A stretch of DNA of 64,000 bases from Thaumasiovibrio occultus (GTDB lineage: Bacteria; Pseudomonadota; Gammaproteobacteria; Enterobacterales; Vibrionaceae): NCBI GenBank assembly GCA_019703815.1, contig AP023052.1, positions 1,860,001 to 1,924,000 of the forward strand. Direction: 5' to 3'. The translations under genes and the position numbers were made by a program. The notes beneath the pieces were generated by a model, which saw only the letters and a program-made list of their open reading frames with translations, was not told the origin of the DNA and did not search any database. Every line of letters begins with the position of its first letter. Position 1 is the stretch's first letter. This document shows, in pieces, positions 34,322-43,817 of the stretch.

Positions 34322-34404
34322 TAAAAATGCGATCTCCTGCGACGCTAGCGCGCCTTATTCAATTGGCTTGTGATTCGCCTTTGTTCCTTTTGCAGGGAAC
34401 CGGC

Positions 34405-34794
34405 TTATAGCTTGCTAAACTCGCGATCAACTTTAAACCGACTGGAAGTAACATAGGCCTCCATCGCGCGCAAGCTTTGCTCTTGATGCTCAAATTCAAC
34501 CGTCAGCTTTTCCAGCACTTCAATCGGATGATCGCCGGTTTGCCAATGATGCTGTTTCACTTTCACATCAAATTCTTCGGTGTTTGGCTGCGGCTTTTCA
34601 ATAGGCATCGGCTCTAAAATCCAGCTCACCAACAAATAGGCTAACACACCGGGAAAAACGCTGCTCATTACCAGTAACGCAATCGCCGCAACACGAATAA
34701 GCCACACTTCGATGCCCGTGTAGGCGGCAAGACCGGCACAAACACCTCGGATCCGACCGTTCGCCGGATCGCGGTAAAGTTGTCGATTGATCAT
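34405..34794 (-). CDS. pspC: PspC, phage-shock membrane protein
   Basis: A 129-residue inner-membrane protein. The PspC domain begins QLYRDPANGRIRGVCAGLAA and contains the helix IRVAAIALLVMSSVFPGVLAYLLV split over about 32-57. It is a partner of PspB in relieving PspA inhibition of PspF when the membrane is stressed. It overlaps pspB by four bases (ATGA). Confidence 0.94.
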   Translation of the reverse strand: MINRQLYRDPANGRIRGVCAGLAAYTGIEVWLIRVAAIALLVMSSVFPGVLAYLLVSWILEPMPIEKPQPNTEEFDVKVKQHHWQTGDHPIEVLEKLTVEFEHQEQSLRAMEAYVTSSRFKVDREFSKL

Positions 34795-35024
34795 ATCTTA
34801 TCTCTCCATCCGGGAGATTCCGCATCCAGAATTTTTTCTAGTGCACTAATACGCTGGCGCATTGCCACCGCGCGTTTGCTGAGCTCTTCAATTTGCTCCA
34901 CATCCGCTTGTTGAAAACCGTCTGCCATGTGGCGCTTACTGCGATAGTGCAGCACCAACCACAGTGGTGCCACTATCAACATAAAAATCACTAATGGAAC
35001 GGCTAAGAACCCTAATCCACTCAT
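34791..35024 (-). CDS. pspB: PspB, phage-shock membrane protein
   Basis: A 77-residue protein with one N-terminal membrane helix (about 4-26), then the cytosolic stretch LHYRSKRHMADGF and a helical region EEQLS-like EIEELSKRAVAM with a leucine-zipper look. It acts with PspC as stress sensor. Its start overlaps the pspA stop (TAATG), and its stop overlaps the pspC start. Confidence 0.95.
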   Translation of the reverse strand: MSGLGFLAVPLVIFMLIVAPLWLVLHYRSKRHMADGFQQADVEQIEELSKRAVAMRQRISALEKILDAESPGWRDKI

Positions 35025-35689
35025 TATTTATTATCCTTCATCGCTTCTTTCATACGGGCGAGCTCTTTGTCGATTTCGTCCTGCGCTTCAAGATCGGCGA
35101 ACTCTTCTTGCAGCGAACGCTCACGGCCAATGCTGTAGCTGTCAGCTTCCGCTTCGAGTTCATCAATTCGACGCTCGAACTGTTCGAACTTAGCCATCGC
35201 CTCATCGATTTTACCGGTGTCGAGCTGGCGACGAACATCACGACGTTTATCGGCCGCTTCATGACGCATCGCAAGCGCTTGCTGACGAGCACGAGTTTCG
35301 ATCAGCTTTTTCTCTAGCTCTGACACTTCAGAGGCCAGTTTGTTGATCGCTTCTTCCACCAAATGCATCTCTTCGGTCAAGGCTAAAGAGAGATCGGACA
35401 GTTTTTGTTTTTCCAGCAGCGCGGCACGGGCTAAGTCTTCACGCTCACGCTCTAATGCCAGTGTCGCTTTTTGTTGCCAGTGTAGAATTTGGGCTTCTAC
35501 CGCTTTGAGCTTACGCTCTAGCTCTTTTTTATCTGCTAGCGCTTTGGCCGATGAGGTTCGCACCTCCACCAGCGTGTCTTCCATTTCTTGGATGATCATG
35601 CGCACCATTTTAGTTGGATTTTCAGCGCGATCTAATAGCGCGTTCACGTTCGCATTCACGATGTCGGCAAATCTTGAAAAAACACCCAT
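35024..35689 (-). CDS. pspA: PspA, phage-shock protein A
   Basis: A 221-residue coiled-coil ESCRT-III-type protein that inhibits PspF in the resting state and coats damaged inner membrane under stress. It starts [20 protein letters not shown], the amphipathic helix, then long coiled coils. Start ATG 35689 has AAGGAGT six bases ahead; the open frame upstream covers promoter DNA. It is the first gene of pspABC(-ycjXF), divergent from pspF, with a sigma-54-like promoter at 35762-35777. Confidence 0.96.
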   Translation of the reverse strand: MGVFSRFADIVNANVNALLDRAENPTKMVRMIIQEMEDTLVEVRTSSAKALADKKELERKLKAVEAQILHWQQKATLALEREREDLARAALLEKQKLSDLSLALTEEMHLVEEAINKLASEVSELEKKLIETRARQQALAMRHEAADKRRDVRRQLDTGKIDEAMAKFEQFERRIDELEAEADSYSIGRERSLQEEFADLEAQDEIDKELARMKEAMKDNK

Positions 35690-35761
35690 AGTTGACTCCT
35701 TGATATTCACTGATACTGCCCTGACGTGCAGATAACTTGGTGTACGGTTCCTGTACACCTA

Positions 35762-35777
35762 TACAAAGGGTGTGCCA
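35762..35777 (-). promoter_or_regulatory. Sigma-54 promoter of pspA
   Basis: On the minus strand TGGCAC-ACCCT-TTGTA, a GG-N10-GT version of the -24/-12 consensus (usually GG-N10-GC). It lies about 75 bp upstream of the pspA start, with room for PspF sites further up in the 310-bp divergent gap. Confidence 0.75.
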
Positions 35778-35999
35778 GTTTTATTTTGGCTTAATTTTCA
35801 ATGTTTAAGCTTAACCTGTGATGAACTCCCTTTCACAAACATGGTAAAAAATCTCATCTTTTGGTTAAATTTATCATGTTCAATAAACAGACAACTGTGA
35901 AGGTCATTCTGATCAGCGTCAAACGCACGGTAGCACCTAACCCGGAACGATGACGACAAATAAAATGCATAGCAGCTGATTGATAAGGAGAAATCGTCA

Positions 36000-37055
36000 A
36001 TGGCACAAGGTCACAACGAGAGTTTAGTGGGAGAGTCGGATCTCTTTTTAGGGGTCTTAGATCAAGTCTCTCGCCTTGCCACTATCGATAAACCGGTATT
36101 GATTATCGGTGAGCGAGGTACCGGTAAAGAGCTGATCGCACAGCGTCTGCATTATTTGTCCGCACGTTGGGATCAAGCGTTTGTCTCGTTGAACTGCGCC
36201 ACCTTGGGTGAAGGCGTGATCGATACTGAGCTGTTTGGCCATGAAGCCGGCGCCTTTACTGACGCCAAACGCCGCCATCAAGGCCGGTTCGAGCGCGCAG
36301 AAAATGGCACCTTGTTTCTCGATGAACTGGCGACCTGCCCCCTTAACGTGCAAGAAAAACTGCTCCGCGTGATCGAATATGGCGAGTACGAACGTGTCGG
36401 TGGCTCACAACGTTTGCAAGCCGACGTGCGTTTGATCTGCGCGACCAATGCCGACTTGCCTACGATGGCAGCGCAAGGCGACTTCCGCGCCGATCTGCTC
36501 GACCGTTTAGCCTTTGATGTGGTCCATCTTCCTCCCCTGCGCGAGCGCCAAGAAGACATTCTGTTATTGGCCGAGTTTTATGCGCTAAAAATGTGCCGCA
36601 CACTCAAATTTAGTCACTTTGCGGGTTTTACCCCTACCGCCATTCAAGCGCTGTTGGATTATCGCTGGCCGGGGAATGTGCGAGAGCTGAAAAACGTGAT
36701 TGAGCGGGCGATATTTCATCACAACGACCCTGACACGCCCATCGACCAATTACAGTTCGACCCGTTCTTGCCGCCGTGGCAGCACGCCAGTCCTAAACTC
36801 ACTGATCACAAAATTGATGTCCCTGCTCCTGCGCCGATATCTGCCGAGCAAACACTAACGGGGTTCATTCCCGATGATCTGCGCCAATTTCAACATGACC
36901 AAGAGCACGAAATCGTCACCCTGGCGTTGAAGAAATACCACTATAATCAACGAAAAACCGCCGATGCGCTTAAACTCAGTTATCACCAACTGCGTGGATT
37001 GCTGAAAAAGCACCAAATAGACACGGAAGGAGATGTGGATGCGACAGATACTTAA
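36000..37055 (+). CDS. pspF: PspF, sigma-54 enhancer-binding activator
   Basis: A 351-residue AAA+ activator of pspA. Walker A GERGTGKE (about 37-44), the sigma-54-contacting loop GAFTDA (about 84-89; the usual form is GAFTGA), Walker B GTLFLDELA (about 102-110), and an arginine-finger region are present; a short C-terminal Fis-like helix-turn-helix follows (RKTADALKLSYHQLRGLL). It has no receiver domain, as expected, because PspA controls it directly. ATG 36000 is preceded by AAGGAGA. Its 3' end overlaps sapA by 17 bases. Confidence 0.94.
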   Translation: MAQGHNESLVGESDLFLGVLDQVSRLATIDKPVLIIGERGTGKELIAQRLHYLSARWDQAFVSLNCATLGEGVIDTELFGHEAGAFTDAKRRHQGRFERAENGTLFLDELATCPLNVQEKLLRVIEYGEYERVGGSQRLQADVRLICATNADLPTMAAQGDFRADLLDRLAFDVVHLPPLRERQEDILLLAEFYALKMCRTLKFSHFAGFTPTAIQALLDYRWPGNVRELKNVIERAIFHHNDPDTPIDQLQFDPFLPPWQHASPKLTDHKIDVPAPAPISAEQTLTGFIPDDLRQFQHDQEHEIVTLALKKYHYNQRKTADALKLSYHQLRGLLKKHQIDTEGDVDATDT

Positions 37056-38655
37056 GTTAGTGGCTGGATCTGCCGCCCTGCTCTTAACCGTGGCGTGCGA
37101 CATGGACGCCCATACCACAACCGTTAAACAGCAAGGGTTTGTCTATTGTACTGACGACGTGTCTGACACCCTGAATCCCCAATTGACCTATGACGCGACG
37201 GCGATCAGTCCGCTTGGCGCGCAGATCTTCGACCGCCTACTTGATATTAGCCCAGATGATCATCGTCCCTTACCTTCCGTCGCTACCGACTGGGTTGTGG
37301 AAGAAGAAGGGCTGCGCTACGTGTTCACTTTGCGCGATAACGTCTGGTTTCAAAGCCGTGATGGTTTCACGCCAACCCGCCCACTCAATGCCGAAGACGT
37401 CGCGTTTTCGTTTAATCGCATTATCGATCCCAACCACCCGCTGCATCGTCTCTCTGGCGGACGTTATCCTTGGTTCGAGTCGCTCGGTTTTGATCGCATT
37501 GTCGCCGATGTCAGTGTGGTTGCGCCGAACACGGTCGCGTTTGATTTATACAAAACCGACAACGCCTTTCTGTCTATTTTGGCCGCCGCGCCATCGGTGA
37601 TCCATTCAAAGGAATACGCTGACTATGTGATCAGCCAAGGCGCTCCTGAGCGTGTCGATACGCAGCCGTTAGGCAGTGGCCCTTTTGTGTTTAGCATTTT
37701 TCGCCATCATGACTACGTTCGTTTGTTGCGCCATAACAATTACTGGCAAGGCCAGCCGCAAATGGGCCAAGTGGTGTTTGATATCTCAAGCCAAGGTGTC
37801 GGCCGCTTAGCCAAATTGCTTACTGGCGAATGTGATGTGATTGATGCGCCCTACAACAGCCAGATCCCTAGAATTTTAGAAAACCCGAACCTGAACCTGA
37901 TCACCCAAACCGGCCTTAATGTGACCTATCTGGCGCTAAATCAGCGTAAGACGTTAATGCAAGACCCGTTACTTCGCCGCGCGCTTGCGGTGGCGATCAA
38001 CAAAGACAAGTTGGTCAGCTCTATTTATCTCGGCTCGGCGGAAGTGGCGGATTCTATTCTGCCGCCCAACTCATGGGCCTATACCGCGCGGGCAACGCAG
38101 CTCAACTACAACTTAGCCCTCGCCAAAGCGTATCTGCGCAACAGTACCTACAGCCAACAAACATTAAAGCTGGCTTTTTTCTCGCGCCAGTTTTCAACCA
38201 ACCCGCAAGCGCATAAAACTGCCGAGGTGATCCAAGCGGATTTAGATGCATTAGGGGTGAAAACCGAACTGGTGATGCTCGATACAAACAACAGCTATGT
38301 GCTGGAGTCAGGAGTGGATTACGACATTCTATTGACTACTTGGCGAGCAACAAATGGTGATCCTGATAGCTTCCTGCGTCCGATACTGTCTTGTGACGCA
38401 ATAACTGTTGGCACCAACAGCGGGCAATGGTGTAACATTCAGTTCGAAAACTTACTTGAATTAGCGCTAAAGACAAATTCAAAACCACTGCGTTCGAACT
38501 ACTATCGGCTTGCACAGGATGTGATCGATCAACACACTCCGGTTATCCCATTGCTTCACAGCAATCATTATCAGGCTTATCATCGCTCTATTGAGGGGTT
38601 GGCGATCAGTCCATTTGGCACCCGATCTTTCTCGACAGTGTATCGAAGCGAGTAA
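37039..38655 (+). CDS. sapA: SapA, ABC transporter periplasmic peptide-binding protein
   Basis: A 538-residue extracytoplasmic solute-binding protein (family 5). It has an N-terminal signal with Cys21 in LLTVACD that may be a lipoprotein site (imperfect lipobox). Later stretches TLNPQLTYDATAISPLGAQI and AEDVAFSFNRIIDPNHPLH are SapA/DppA-like. It binds peptides, or possibly antimicrobial peptides or haem. Start ATG 37039 is six bases behind AAGGAG inside the pspF 3' end; ATG 37033 would be too close. It is the first gene of sapABCDF. Confidence 0.92.
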   Translation: MRQILKLVAGSAALLLTVACDMDAHTTTVKQQGFVYCTDDVSDTLNPQLTYDATAISPLGAQIFDRLLDISPDDHRPLPSVATDWVVEEEGLRYVFTLRDNVWFQSRDGFTPTRPLNAEDVAFSFNRIIDPNHPLHRLSGGRYPWFESLGFDRIVADVSVVAPNTVAFDLYKTDNAFLSILAAAPSVIHSKEYADYVISQGAPERVDTQPLGSGPFVFSIFRHHDYVRLLRHNNYWQGQPQMGQVVFDISSQGVGRLAKLLTGECDVIDAPYNSQIPRILENPNLNLITQTGLNVTYLALNQRKTLMQDPLLRRALAVAINKDKLVSSIYLGSAEVADSILPPNSWAYTARATQLNYNLALAKAYLRNSTYSQQTLKLAFFSRQFSTNPQAHKTAEVIQADLDALGVKTELVMLDTNNSYVLESGVDYDILLTTWRATNGDPDSFLRPILSCDAITVGTNSGQWCNIQFENLLELALKTNSKPLRSNYYRLAQDVIDQHTPVIPLLHSNHYQAYHRSIEGLAISPFGTRSFSTVYRSE

Positions 38656-38658
38656 CTT

Positions 38659-39621
38659 ATGTTCATTTACTTCGTCCGCAAACTAAACCTGTTTGTCGTG
38701 ACGTTTTTGTTGCTGACTTTTGTTAGCTTTAACATCGCAAGGCTCACGCCTCAAGGCCCGTGGAGTGATCTATCACTTTTTCAGGGCTGGATAACTTACC
38801 TTACAGATCTTTTCAGTTTAAATTTCGGTGTCACCCGCTTTGGGGCCCCCATTCTCGATGAGTTGATCCGCTACTTCCCTGCCACACTCGAACTCTGCAT
38901 TTTGGCATTTATGCTCGCATTGTTGGTCGGTGTACCTATTGGGACATTGGCGGGCATAAAACGCGGCAAATGGATGGATAACATGATCACTACGGTGACC
39001 CTGCTTGGGTTCTCGATCCCGGTGTTCTGGCTTGCCATTCTCTTAATGATGCTATTTTCGCTGCACTTTACCTGGTTCCCTGTCTCTGGCCGCCACAGCT
39101 TGCTGTACCAATTAGACTATGTCACCGGCTTTGGGCTGATCGACATTTTCTTGATGGATCGCACCTATCGCCAAGAAGCCTTGCTTGAAGTGCTGAGCCA
39201 TTTGGTGTTGCCAGTGCTCACTCTGGCCCTGTCGCCATTAACCGAAGTGGTGCGCTTAACCCGCTCTTCGGTGGCGGAAGTGATGACCCACAACTACGTG
39301 CGATTTGCCCCGACCAAAGGTCTATCCATGTTTACCATTTTGCACCGTCATGTGCTGCAAAACGCGCTGCCGCCAATTATCCCGAAACTGGGCTTGCAAC
39401 TTTCCACCATGTTTACCATGACTTTTGTAGTGGAATATATCTTTAATTGGCCGGGGATCGGTCGCTGGCTGTTAGAAGCCGTCACCGACAAAGACTATAT
39501 GGCGATTCAAGCCGGCGTTATTTGTATTGCGACCTTGGTGCTATCCGCCAACATCCTGTCGGATCTGCTGGGCGCGATGCTGAACCCGCTGGTAAGGAAA
39601 GAGTGGAATGCTGTCAAATAA
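38659..39621 (+). CDS. sapB: SapB, ABC transporter permease
   Basis: A 320-residue inner-membrane permease with six helices. The dipeptide-permease domain includes ATLELCILAFMLALLVGVPI and the EAA loop around HNYVRFAPTKGLS-ILHRHVLQNALPP (about 215-240). It pairs with SapC to form the channel. It begins 3 bp after sapA and overlaps sapC by 14 bases. Confidence 0.93.
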   Translation: MFIYFVRKLNLFVVTFLLLTFVSFNIARLTPQGPWSDLSLFQGWITYLTDLFSLNFGVTRFGAPILDELIRYFPATLELCILAFMLALLVGVPIGTLAGIKRGKWMDNMITTVTLLGFSIPVFWLAILLMMLFSLHFTWFPVSGRHSLLYQLDYVTGFGLIDIFLMDRTYRQEALLEVLSHLVLPVLTLALSPLTEVVRLTRSSVAEVMTHNYVRFAPTKGLSMFTILHRHVLQNALPPIIPKLGLQLSTMFTMTFVVEYIFNWPGIGRWLLEAVTDKDYMAIQAGVICIATLVLSANILSDLLGAMLNPLVRKEWNAVK

Positions 39622-40495
39622 TATCTACGCCGAAGATCGGATTCCAAACCAATGGGTACGCGCATGGCAAAACTATCGTAAGAATACCTTGGCGATGTTA
39701 GGGCTGTGGAGTTTGGGCACGCTGCTGCTTATTACGCTTGCCGCACAATGGCTTGCTCCGTATGAAGCGACGACCCAACTGCCCGATATTTTCCTCAACC
39801 CTTCTTGGCACCCAGATGGCAAAGTCGACTATTTCTTCGGGACCGACGATCTGGGCCGCGATATGTACAGCCGGATCATTCTTGGCACTCAGTACACCTT
39901 TGGTAGCGCCTTGATCGTTGCCATTATCGCCAGCTTGATCGGCATCGTCATCGGCGTGTTGGCGGGTATGACACGCGGTTTGCTGTCGAGCACCTTAAAC
40001 CACATTCTCGACACCATTATGTCCATCCCATCACTGCTACTGGCCTTGGTGATTGTGGTTTTTCTCGGCACTGGGTTAACCCAAGTGATGATTGCGATCG
40101 GTTTGTCACTGATCCCAAGAGTGATTCGCGCTATCTATACGGCGGTGCACCAAGAGTTAGAGAAAGATTACATTATGGCGTCACGCCTTGATGGTGCGAA
40201 CGATATTTATCTGCTCTACCACTCTATTTTGCCCAACGTACTGCCGGTGATCATCGCTGAAGTCACTCGCGCGATCTCAGTCGCTATACTGGAAATAGCC
40301 GCCCTCGGATTTCTGCAAGTTGGCGCACAGTCACCAACACCAGAATGGGGTTCAATGCTGGGTGAAGCCTTACATGTTGTCGATACGGCGCCATGGACAG
40401 TGACCCTACCCGGTATGGCCATCACCTTTTGCGTGCTTATTATCAACTTAGTCGGTGACGGCTTGAAACAAGCTATTACTGCGGGAATCGACTGA
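39608..40495 (+). CDS. sapC: SapC, ABC transporter permease
   Basis: A 295-residue inner-membrane permease with six helices. Signatures are [20 protein letters not shown] (about 77-96) and the EAA loop [15 protein letters not shown] (about 182-196). It overlaps both neighbours (sapB and sapD), a compact coupled operon. Confidence 0.93.
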   Translation: MLSNNIYAEDRIPNQWVRAWQNYRKNTLAMLGLWSLGTLLLITLAAQWLAPYEATTQLPDIFLNPSWHPDGKVDYFFGTDDLGRDMYSRIILGTQYTFGSALIVAIIASLIGIVIGVLAGMTRGLLSSTLNHILDTIMSIPSLLLALVIVVFLGTGLTQVMIAIGLSLIPRVIRAIYTAVHQELEKDYIMASRLDGANDIYLLYHSILPNVLPVIIAEVTRAISVAILEIAALGFLQVGAQSPTPEWGSMLGEALHVVDTAPWTVTLPGMAITFCVLIINLVGDGLKQAITAGID

Positions 40496-41502
40496 TGCCG
40501 TTACTTGATATCCGTAACCTCACCATTGAAATTGATACCCCTCAAGGGCTGGTTAAAGCGGTTGACCGTGTTAGCTTGACCTTGGCGGAAGGTGAAATCC
40601 GTGGCCTTGTTGGCGAGTCTGGCTCAGGTAAAAGCTTGGTCGCTAAAGCCATTGCCGGTGTTACCAAAGATAACTGGATAGTCTCTGCAGATCGGATGCG
40701 CCTTGGCTCTATCGATCTCTTGCAACTGACGCCTCGTGAACGTAAGAAAGTGATCGGCCGCGATTTGGCGATGATTTTCCAAGAGCCTTCGACCTATCTT
40801 GATCCGTCTGAGCGTATTTCTCATCAGTTAGAAGAAGCCATCCCATCAAGCGCGTTTAGCGGCTCGTGGTGGCAACGCCTGCACTGGCGGCGCAAGCAAG
40901 CTATCGCCTTGATCCATAAAGTGGGGATTAAAGATCACAAGCGCGTGCTTCGCAGCTATCCGTATGAGCTCACCGACGGCGAGTGCCAAAAAGTGATGAT
41001 CGCGATGGCGATCGCAGGCAAACCGAAACTGCTCATTGCAGATGAACCAACAAACGATCTTGACCCGATCACCCAAGCGCAGATATTTCGCTTACTGGGG
41101 CGGATGAATCAGCTCAATAACACCACCATTATGTTGATCACCCACGATCTCGCGAGTGTTACCCAGTGGGCCGATCGCATTACCGTAATGTATTGTGGCC
41201 AATCGGTTGAGTCCGGCAACCGCAAGCAAATGCTCGAAGGCCCTCATCACCCTTACACGCATGCGCTACTTCAGGCAATGCCTGACTTTGCCATGGACAA
41301 GCTCGCGCACAAAAGCTTTTTGCAAACGTTACCCGGGGTTATTCCCCCACTCCAGCATTTGCCGATTGGCTGTCGCTTAGGACCGCGCTGTCCGCACGCA
41401 CAGAAAAAATGTGTTGAAGTGCCAGAGCGTCAAAAGATCAAAAACCATAAGTTCAGTTGCCACTTTCCACTGAACATGCCGGAGAAAATGCGCCATGAGT
41501 AG
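40495..41502 (+). CDS. sapD: SapD, ABC transporter ATPase
   Basis: A 335-residue nucleotide-binding subunit. Walker A GESGSGKS (about 40-47), Walker [14 protein letters not shown] (about 180-192) and the C-terminal oligopeptide domain with [12 protein letters not shown] are visible. The ABC signature is degenerate ([10 protein letters not shown] in place of LSGGQ), as is usual for SapD. In enterobacteria SapD also affects Trk potassium uptake. ATG overlaps the sapC stop by one base. Confidence 0.93.
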   Translation: MPLLDIRNLTIEIDTPQGLVKAVDRVSLTLAEGEIRGLVGESGSGKSLVAKAIAGVTKDNWIVSADRMRLGSIDLLQLTPRERKKVIGRDLAMIFQEPSTYLDPSERISHQLEEAIPSSAFSGSWWQRLHWRRKQAIALIHKVGIKDHKRVLRSYPYELTDGECQKVMIAMAIAGKPKLLIADEPTNDLDPITQAQIFRLLGRMNQLNNTTIMLITHDLASVTQWADRITVMYCGQSVESGNRKQMLEGPHHPYTHALLQAMPDFAMDKLAHKSFLQTLPGVIPPLQHLPIGCRLGPRCPHAQKKCVEVPERQKIKNHKFSCHFPLNMPEKMRHE

Positions 41503-42283
41503 CTTGTTGGAAGTTAGAGATCTCTACAAGGTCTACCGCTTTCGTGAAGGGCTGTTTAAGCGCCGGAAAATCGAAGCGGTTAAACCTGTCTCTTTCAATT
41601 TAGATGCGGGAGAAACGCTGGCGATCGTCGGTGAAAACGGCTCGGGTAAATCGACGCTGGCGCGTCTGTTAGCTGGCGTTGAGCAACCGACATCAGGACA
41701 AATCTTCGTTAACGATGAAGAAATGCACTTTGGCGATTATCAAACGCGCTGCAAATTGATCCGAATGATTTTCCAAGATGCCAACACCGCATTAAACCCG
41801 CGCTTGCAGATCGGCGCGATTTTGGAAGGTCCGCTAAAACGTAATACCAATATGACGCCGCAGGCACGCGAACAACGGGTTAATCAAATCTTAAAGCGCG
41901 TTGGCTTATTGGCGGAGCATGCCTATTTTTACCCGCAAATGTTAGCGGCAGGGCAAAAGCAGCGGGTATCACTGGCTAGAGCTCTGATCCTGCAACCATC
42001 CATCATTGTGGCCGACGAAGCGCTAAACGGCTTAGATATGTCGATGCGAGCCCAAATGCTCAACCTCTTACTCGAATTGCAAGAAGAGATGGGGCTTGCT
42101 TACGTCTACGTATCGCAACATATGGGCATTATCAAACACGTCACCGATAAAATTCTGGTGATGAAAGACGGTGAAGTGGTCGAGCATGGCCTTACCGCAG
42201 AAGTGTTCGCTAACCCGCAGGCGCCTCTAACCCAGAAACTGTTGGATAGCCACTTTAACTATCAAACACCTGAGCGCAGCTAA
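41495..42283 (+). CDS. sapF: SapF, ABC transporter ATPase
   Basis: A 262-residue second ATPase of the Sap transporter. Walker A GENGSGKS (about 45-52), signature [16 protein letters not shown] (LSGGQ replaced by LAAGQ, as is typical of SapF), and Walker [16 protein letters not shown]. SapD and SapF form the heterodimer energising SapBC. It ends the operon before a strong hairpin. Confidence 0.93.
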   Translation: MSSLLEVRDLYKVYRFREGLFKRRKIEAVKPVSFNLDAGETLAIVGENGSGKSTLARLLAGVEQPTSGQIFVNDEEMHFGDYQTRCKLIRMIFQDANTALNPRLQIGAILEGPLKRNTNMTPQAREQRVNQILKRVGLLAEHAYFYPQMLAAGQKQRVSLARALILQPSIIVADEALNGLDMSMRAQMLNLLLELQEEMGLAYVYVSQHMGIIKHVTDKILVMKDGEVVEHGLTAEVFANPQAPLTQKLLDSHFNYQTPERS

Positions 42284-42286
42284 TAA

Positions 42287-42317
42287 AAGAGGAGATCTGC
42301 GATCTCCTCTTTTTTTT
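42287..42317 (+). terminator. sap operon terminator
   Basis: A perfect AAGAGGAGATC-TGC-GATCTCCTCTT stem followed by a run of T, directly after the sapF stop. Confidence 0.92.
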
Positions 42318-42322
42318 CTGTT

Positions 42323-42374
42323 GCTTTCTGCTTTCTGCTTTCTGCTTTCTGCTTTCTGCTTTCTGCTTTCTGCT
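42323..42374. repeat. Heptamer tandem array GCTTTCT x7
   Basis: Seven perfect head-to-tail GCTTTCT units (42323-42371) plus GCT. It starts six bases after the sap terminator T run, in a second 3' gene-flanking position like the AGCTCAA array at 31140. Confidence 0.97.
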
Positions 42375-42775
42375 GGAAAAGTATCTCCCCACCCCCATAA
42401 TCACAGCAAGCGATATCTCATTCAACAGCAATGGTCACCACGTTCTTGCACACCCAAGGATAGTTGCTTTCCCTGATGATATAGATTAATGATGGCTATT
42501 AATTAAATTCAAGATGATACAACGAACTTGCATAATTAGGGCACTACATCCAGATTGAAATACGCATAATCACTATCATTAATATTATTTACAAAATAGA
42601 AAATGCACTTATTGTCCTATTAAAAACTGTCATTAATTCGTATCAACACCGTTAATAAACAAGTTTACATTTATTACAGTCATAAAATTGAAGTTTAATC
42701 CAAACACGGATTTAATTTATAGCCCAAGATACCGATAACGTTACTATTGAGAAAAAATAGTATGACAAATAAAAA
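42375..42775. other. AT-rich intergenic region upstream of the DUF4123 locus
   Basis: About 400 bases, markedly AT-rich from 42480 onward, with no plausible gene. It should hold the promoter for the downstream pair of ORFs; H-NS binding is likely in DNA of this kind. I cannot place promoter boxes. Confidence 0.5.
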
Positions 42776-42991
42776 ATGACTATTACAAATAAGACTAACA
42801 AGAGTAATCCAGAAAAAAAACTTAAAGTCAGGACATTACCGCCTTGTGGAATATCTCATTGCATTCAGCCCTTTGTGGGGATCACTCACGAGCACTTTAA
42901 AATGCTGTGCCAACACGATATCGTAATCCACCCGTTATTTTCGCTACAAGAATGTGGTTGCAGTCAGACCACCGCTGACAATGCCCATTAG
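42776..42991 (+). CDS. 71-residue ORF upstream of the DUF4123 gene
   Basis: A 71-residue ORF with a basic start (NKTNKSNPEKKLKVR) and a compact second half with HCIQPFVG, HDIVIHP and two nearby cysteines (ECGC). No family is recognised. It lacks a clear ribosome site (only GAGAAAAAAT upstream) and overlaps the DUF4123 ORF in another frame by 11-38 bases, depending on that gene's start, which suggests translational coupling or, less likely, a frameshift between one ancestral gene. Confidence 0.4.
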   Translation: MTITNKTNKSNPEKKLKVRTLPPCGISHCIQPFVGITHEHFKMLCQHDIVIHPLFSLQECGCSQTTADNAH

Positions 42992-43538
42992 TTACCTGCA
43001 AGAGCATGGCCAATTTTGGCTAGTATTTGATGTGGTTGCAGCGCCAGAGATCGCCGAACACGTTGCCAATAAGCCCAATACCGCGCCAATGCAGCCGTTG
43101 TTTCTCGGCACTCACTTCGAACACTTGCTCGAATTTAGTCCTTGTATGGTCAAGATTGACGATCTTTCTTCGACCTTAAATTTAATTAGGGAGCTTCCCA
43201 ATGCGCAAAAATGCTGCCTTATTTTCTGTTTTCCTGATGCAATATCAGAAGCCGAAGTTTTCTTACATTTTCAGCAACTGATCCAAGCGCATATACACGG
43301 ACAACCCAGCCTATTTCGTTTTTTTAGTCAATCTTTCTGGGTAAATACCGCCAAGGAACTCACTCATTCTGATCTCAGTATTATATTAGGCGATGCTAGT
43401 CATATTTTTTGGTTTGATCATTGTGGAAGATTGTCTAGTCTTAATAGTGATGATTCCTCTACCTATCATAGAAATTATCCCTACTCCCTAGACTCACCCG
43501 TCTTACTGCAATGGTTCATTAATGATAGCTATATTTAG
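42981..43538 (+). CDS. DUF4123-domain protein (type VI secretion effector-chaperone type)
   Basis: A 185-residue protein. The core FWLVFDVVAAPEIAEHV, then PLFLGTHFEHLLEFSP and LFRFFSQSFW matches DUF4123, the domain of VasW/Tap-1/TEC adaptors that load effectors on VgrG spikes. ATG 42981 gives a natural N-terminus but lacks an SD; GTG 42954 is an in-frame alternative. No vgrG, PAAR or Hcp gene is in this window, so the protein is an orphan here. The C-terminal third looks short compared with typical members (250-300 residues). Confidence 0.65.
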   Translation: MPISYLQEHGQFWLVFDVVAAPEIAEHVANKPNTAPMQPLFLGTHFEHLLEFSPCMVKIDDLSSTLNLIRELPNAQKCCLIFCFPDAISEAEVFLHFQQLIQAHIHGQPSLFRFFSQSFWVNTAKELTHSDLSIILGDASHIFWFDHCGRLSSLNSDDSSTYHRNYPYSLDSPVLLQWFINDSYI

Positions 43539-43552
43539 TGCTGAACCAAGAT

Positions 43553-43627
43553 CTAATTCATTGCAAAAACAATGTAACTCTTTTCTCCATTCTGTGAAGG
43601 ATAATCATAGATAGCCCAACTACTCAT
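43553..43627 (-). CDS. Micro-ORF with a perfect ribosome-binding site
   Basis: A 24-residue ORF beginning [11 protein letters not shown], with AGGAGG seven bases ahead of its ATG. The start overlaps the stop of an upstream 21-residue ORF (TGATG). Not similar to anything I recognise. The strong site argues for translation; the tiny size argues for caution. It is convergent with the DUF4123 gene. Confidence 0.35.
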   Translation of the reverse strand: MSSWAIYDYPSQNGEKSYIVFAMN

Positions 43628-43692
43628 CAATTTCCCTCCTCTCTCCTTGCGAAGCCCACAATAATAGCCGCGAACACTCTGTGTCTTCTCAT
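43627..43692 (-). CDS. Coupled upstream micro-ORF, membrane-like
   Basis: A 21-residue ORF, basic start MRRHR then the hydrophobic [10 protein letters not shown] then RREEGN. GAGGG lies ahead of its ATG at 43692. Its TGA overlaps the next ORF's ATG, so the two could be translated as a pair. It is divergent from the chitinase gene. Confidence 0.3.
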   Translation of the reverse strand: MRRHRVFAAIIVGFARREEGN

Positions 43693-43817
43693 TGTGGTTA
43701 CCCTCTGATAAGCGTTTCGTCACCCGCAGCAGTTTGGACACCGTTGTTGGTATCCAATTACGGAATGGCCGCTTGCAAGATCCCAGAGTAGGCATTTTTA
43801 CTAGATGGAGCTTAACT

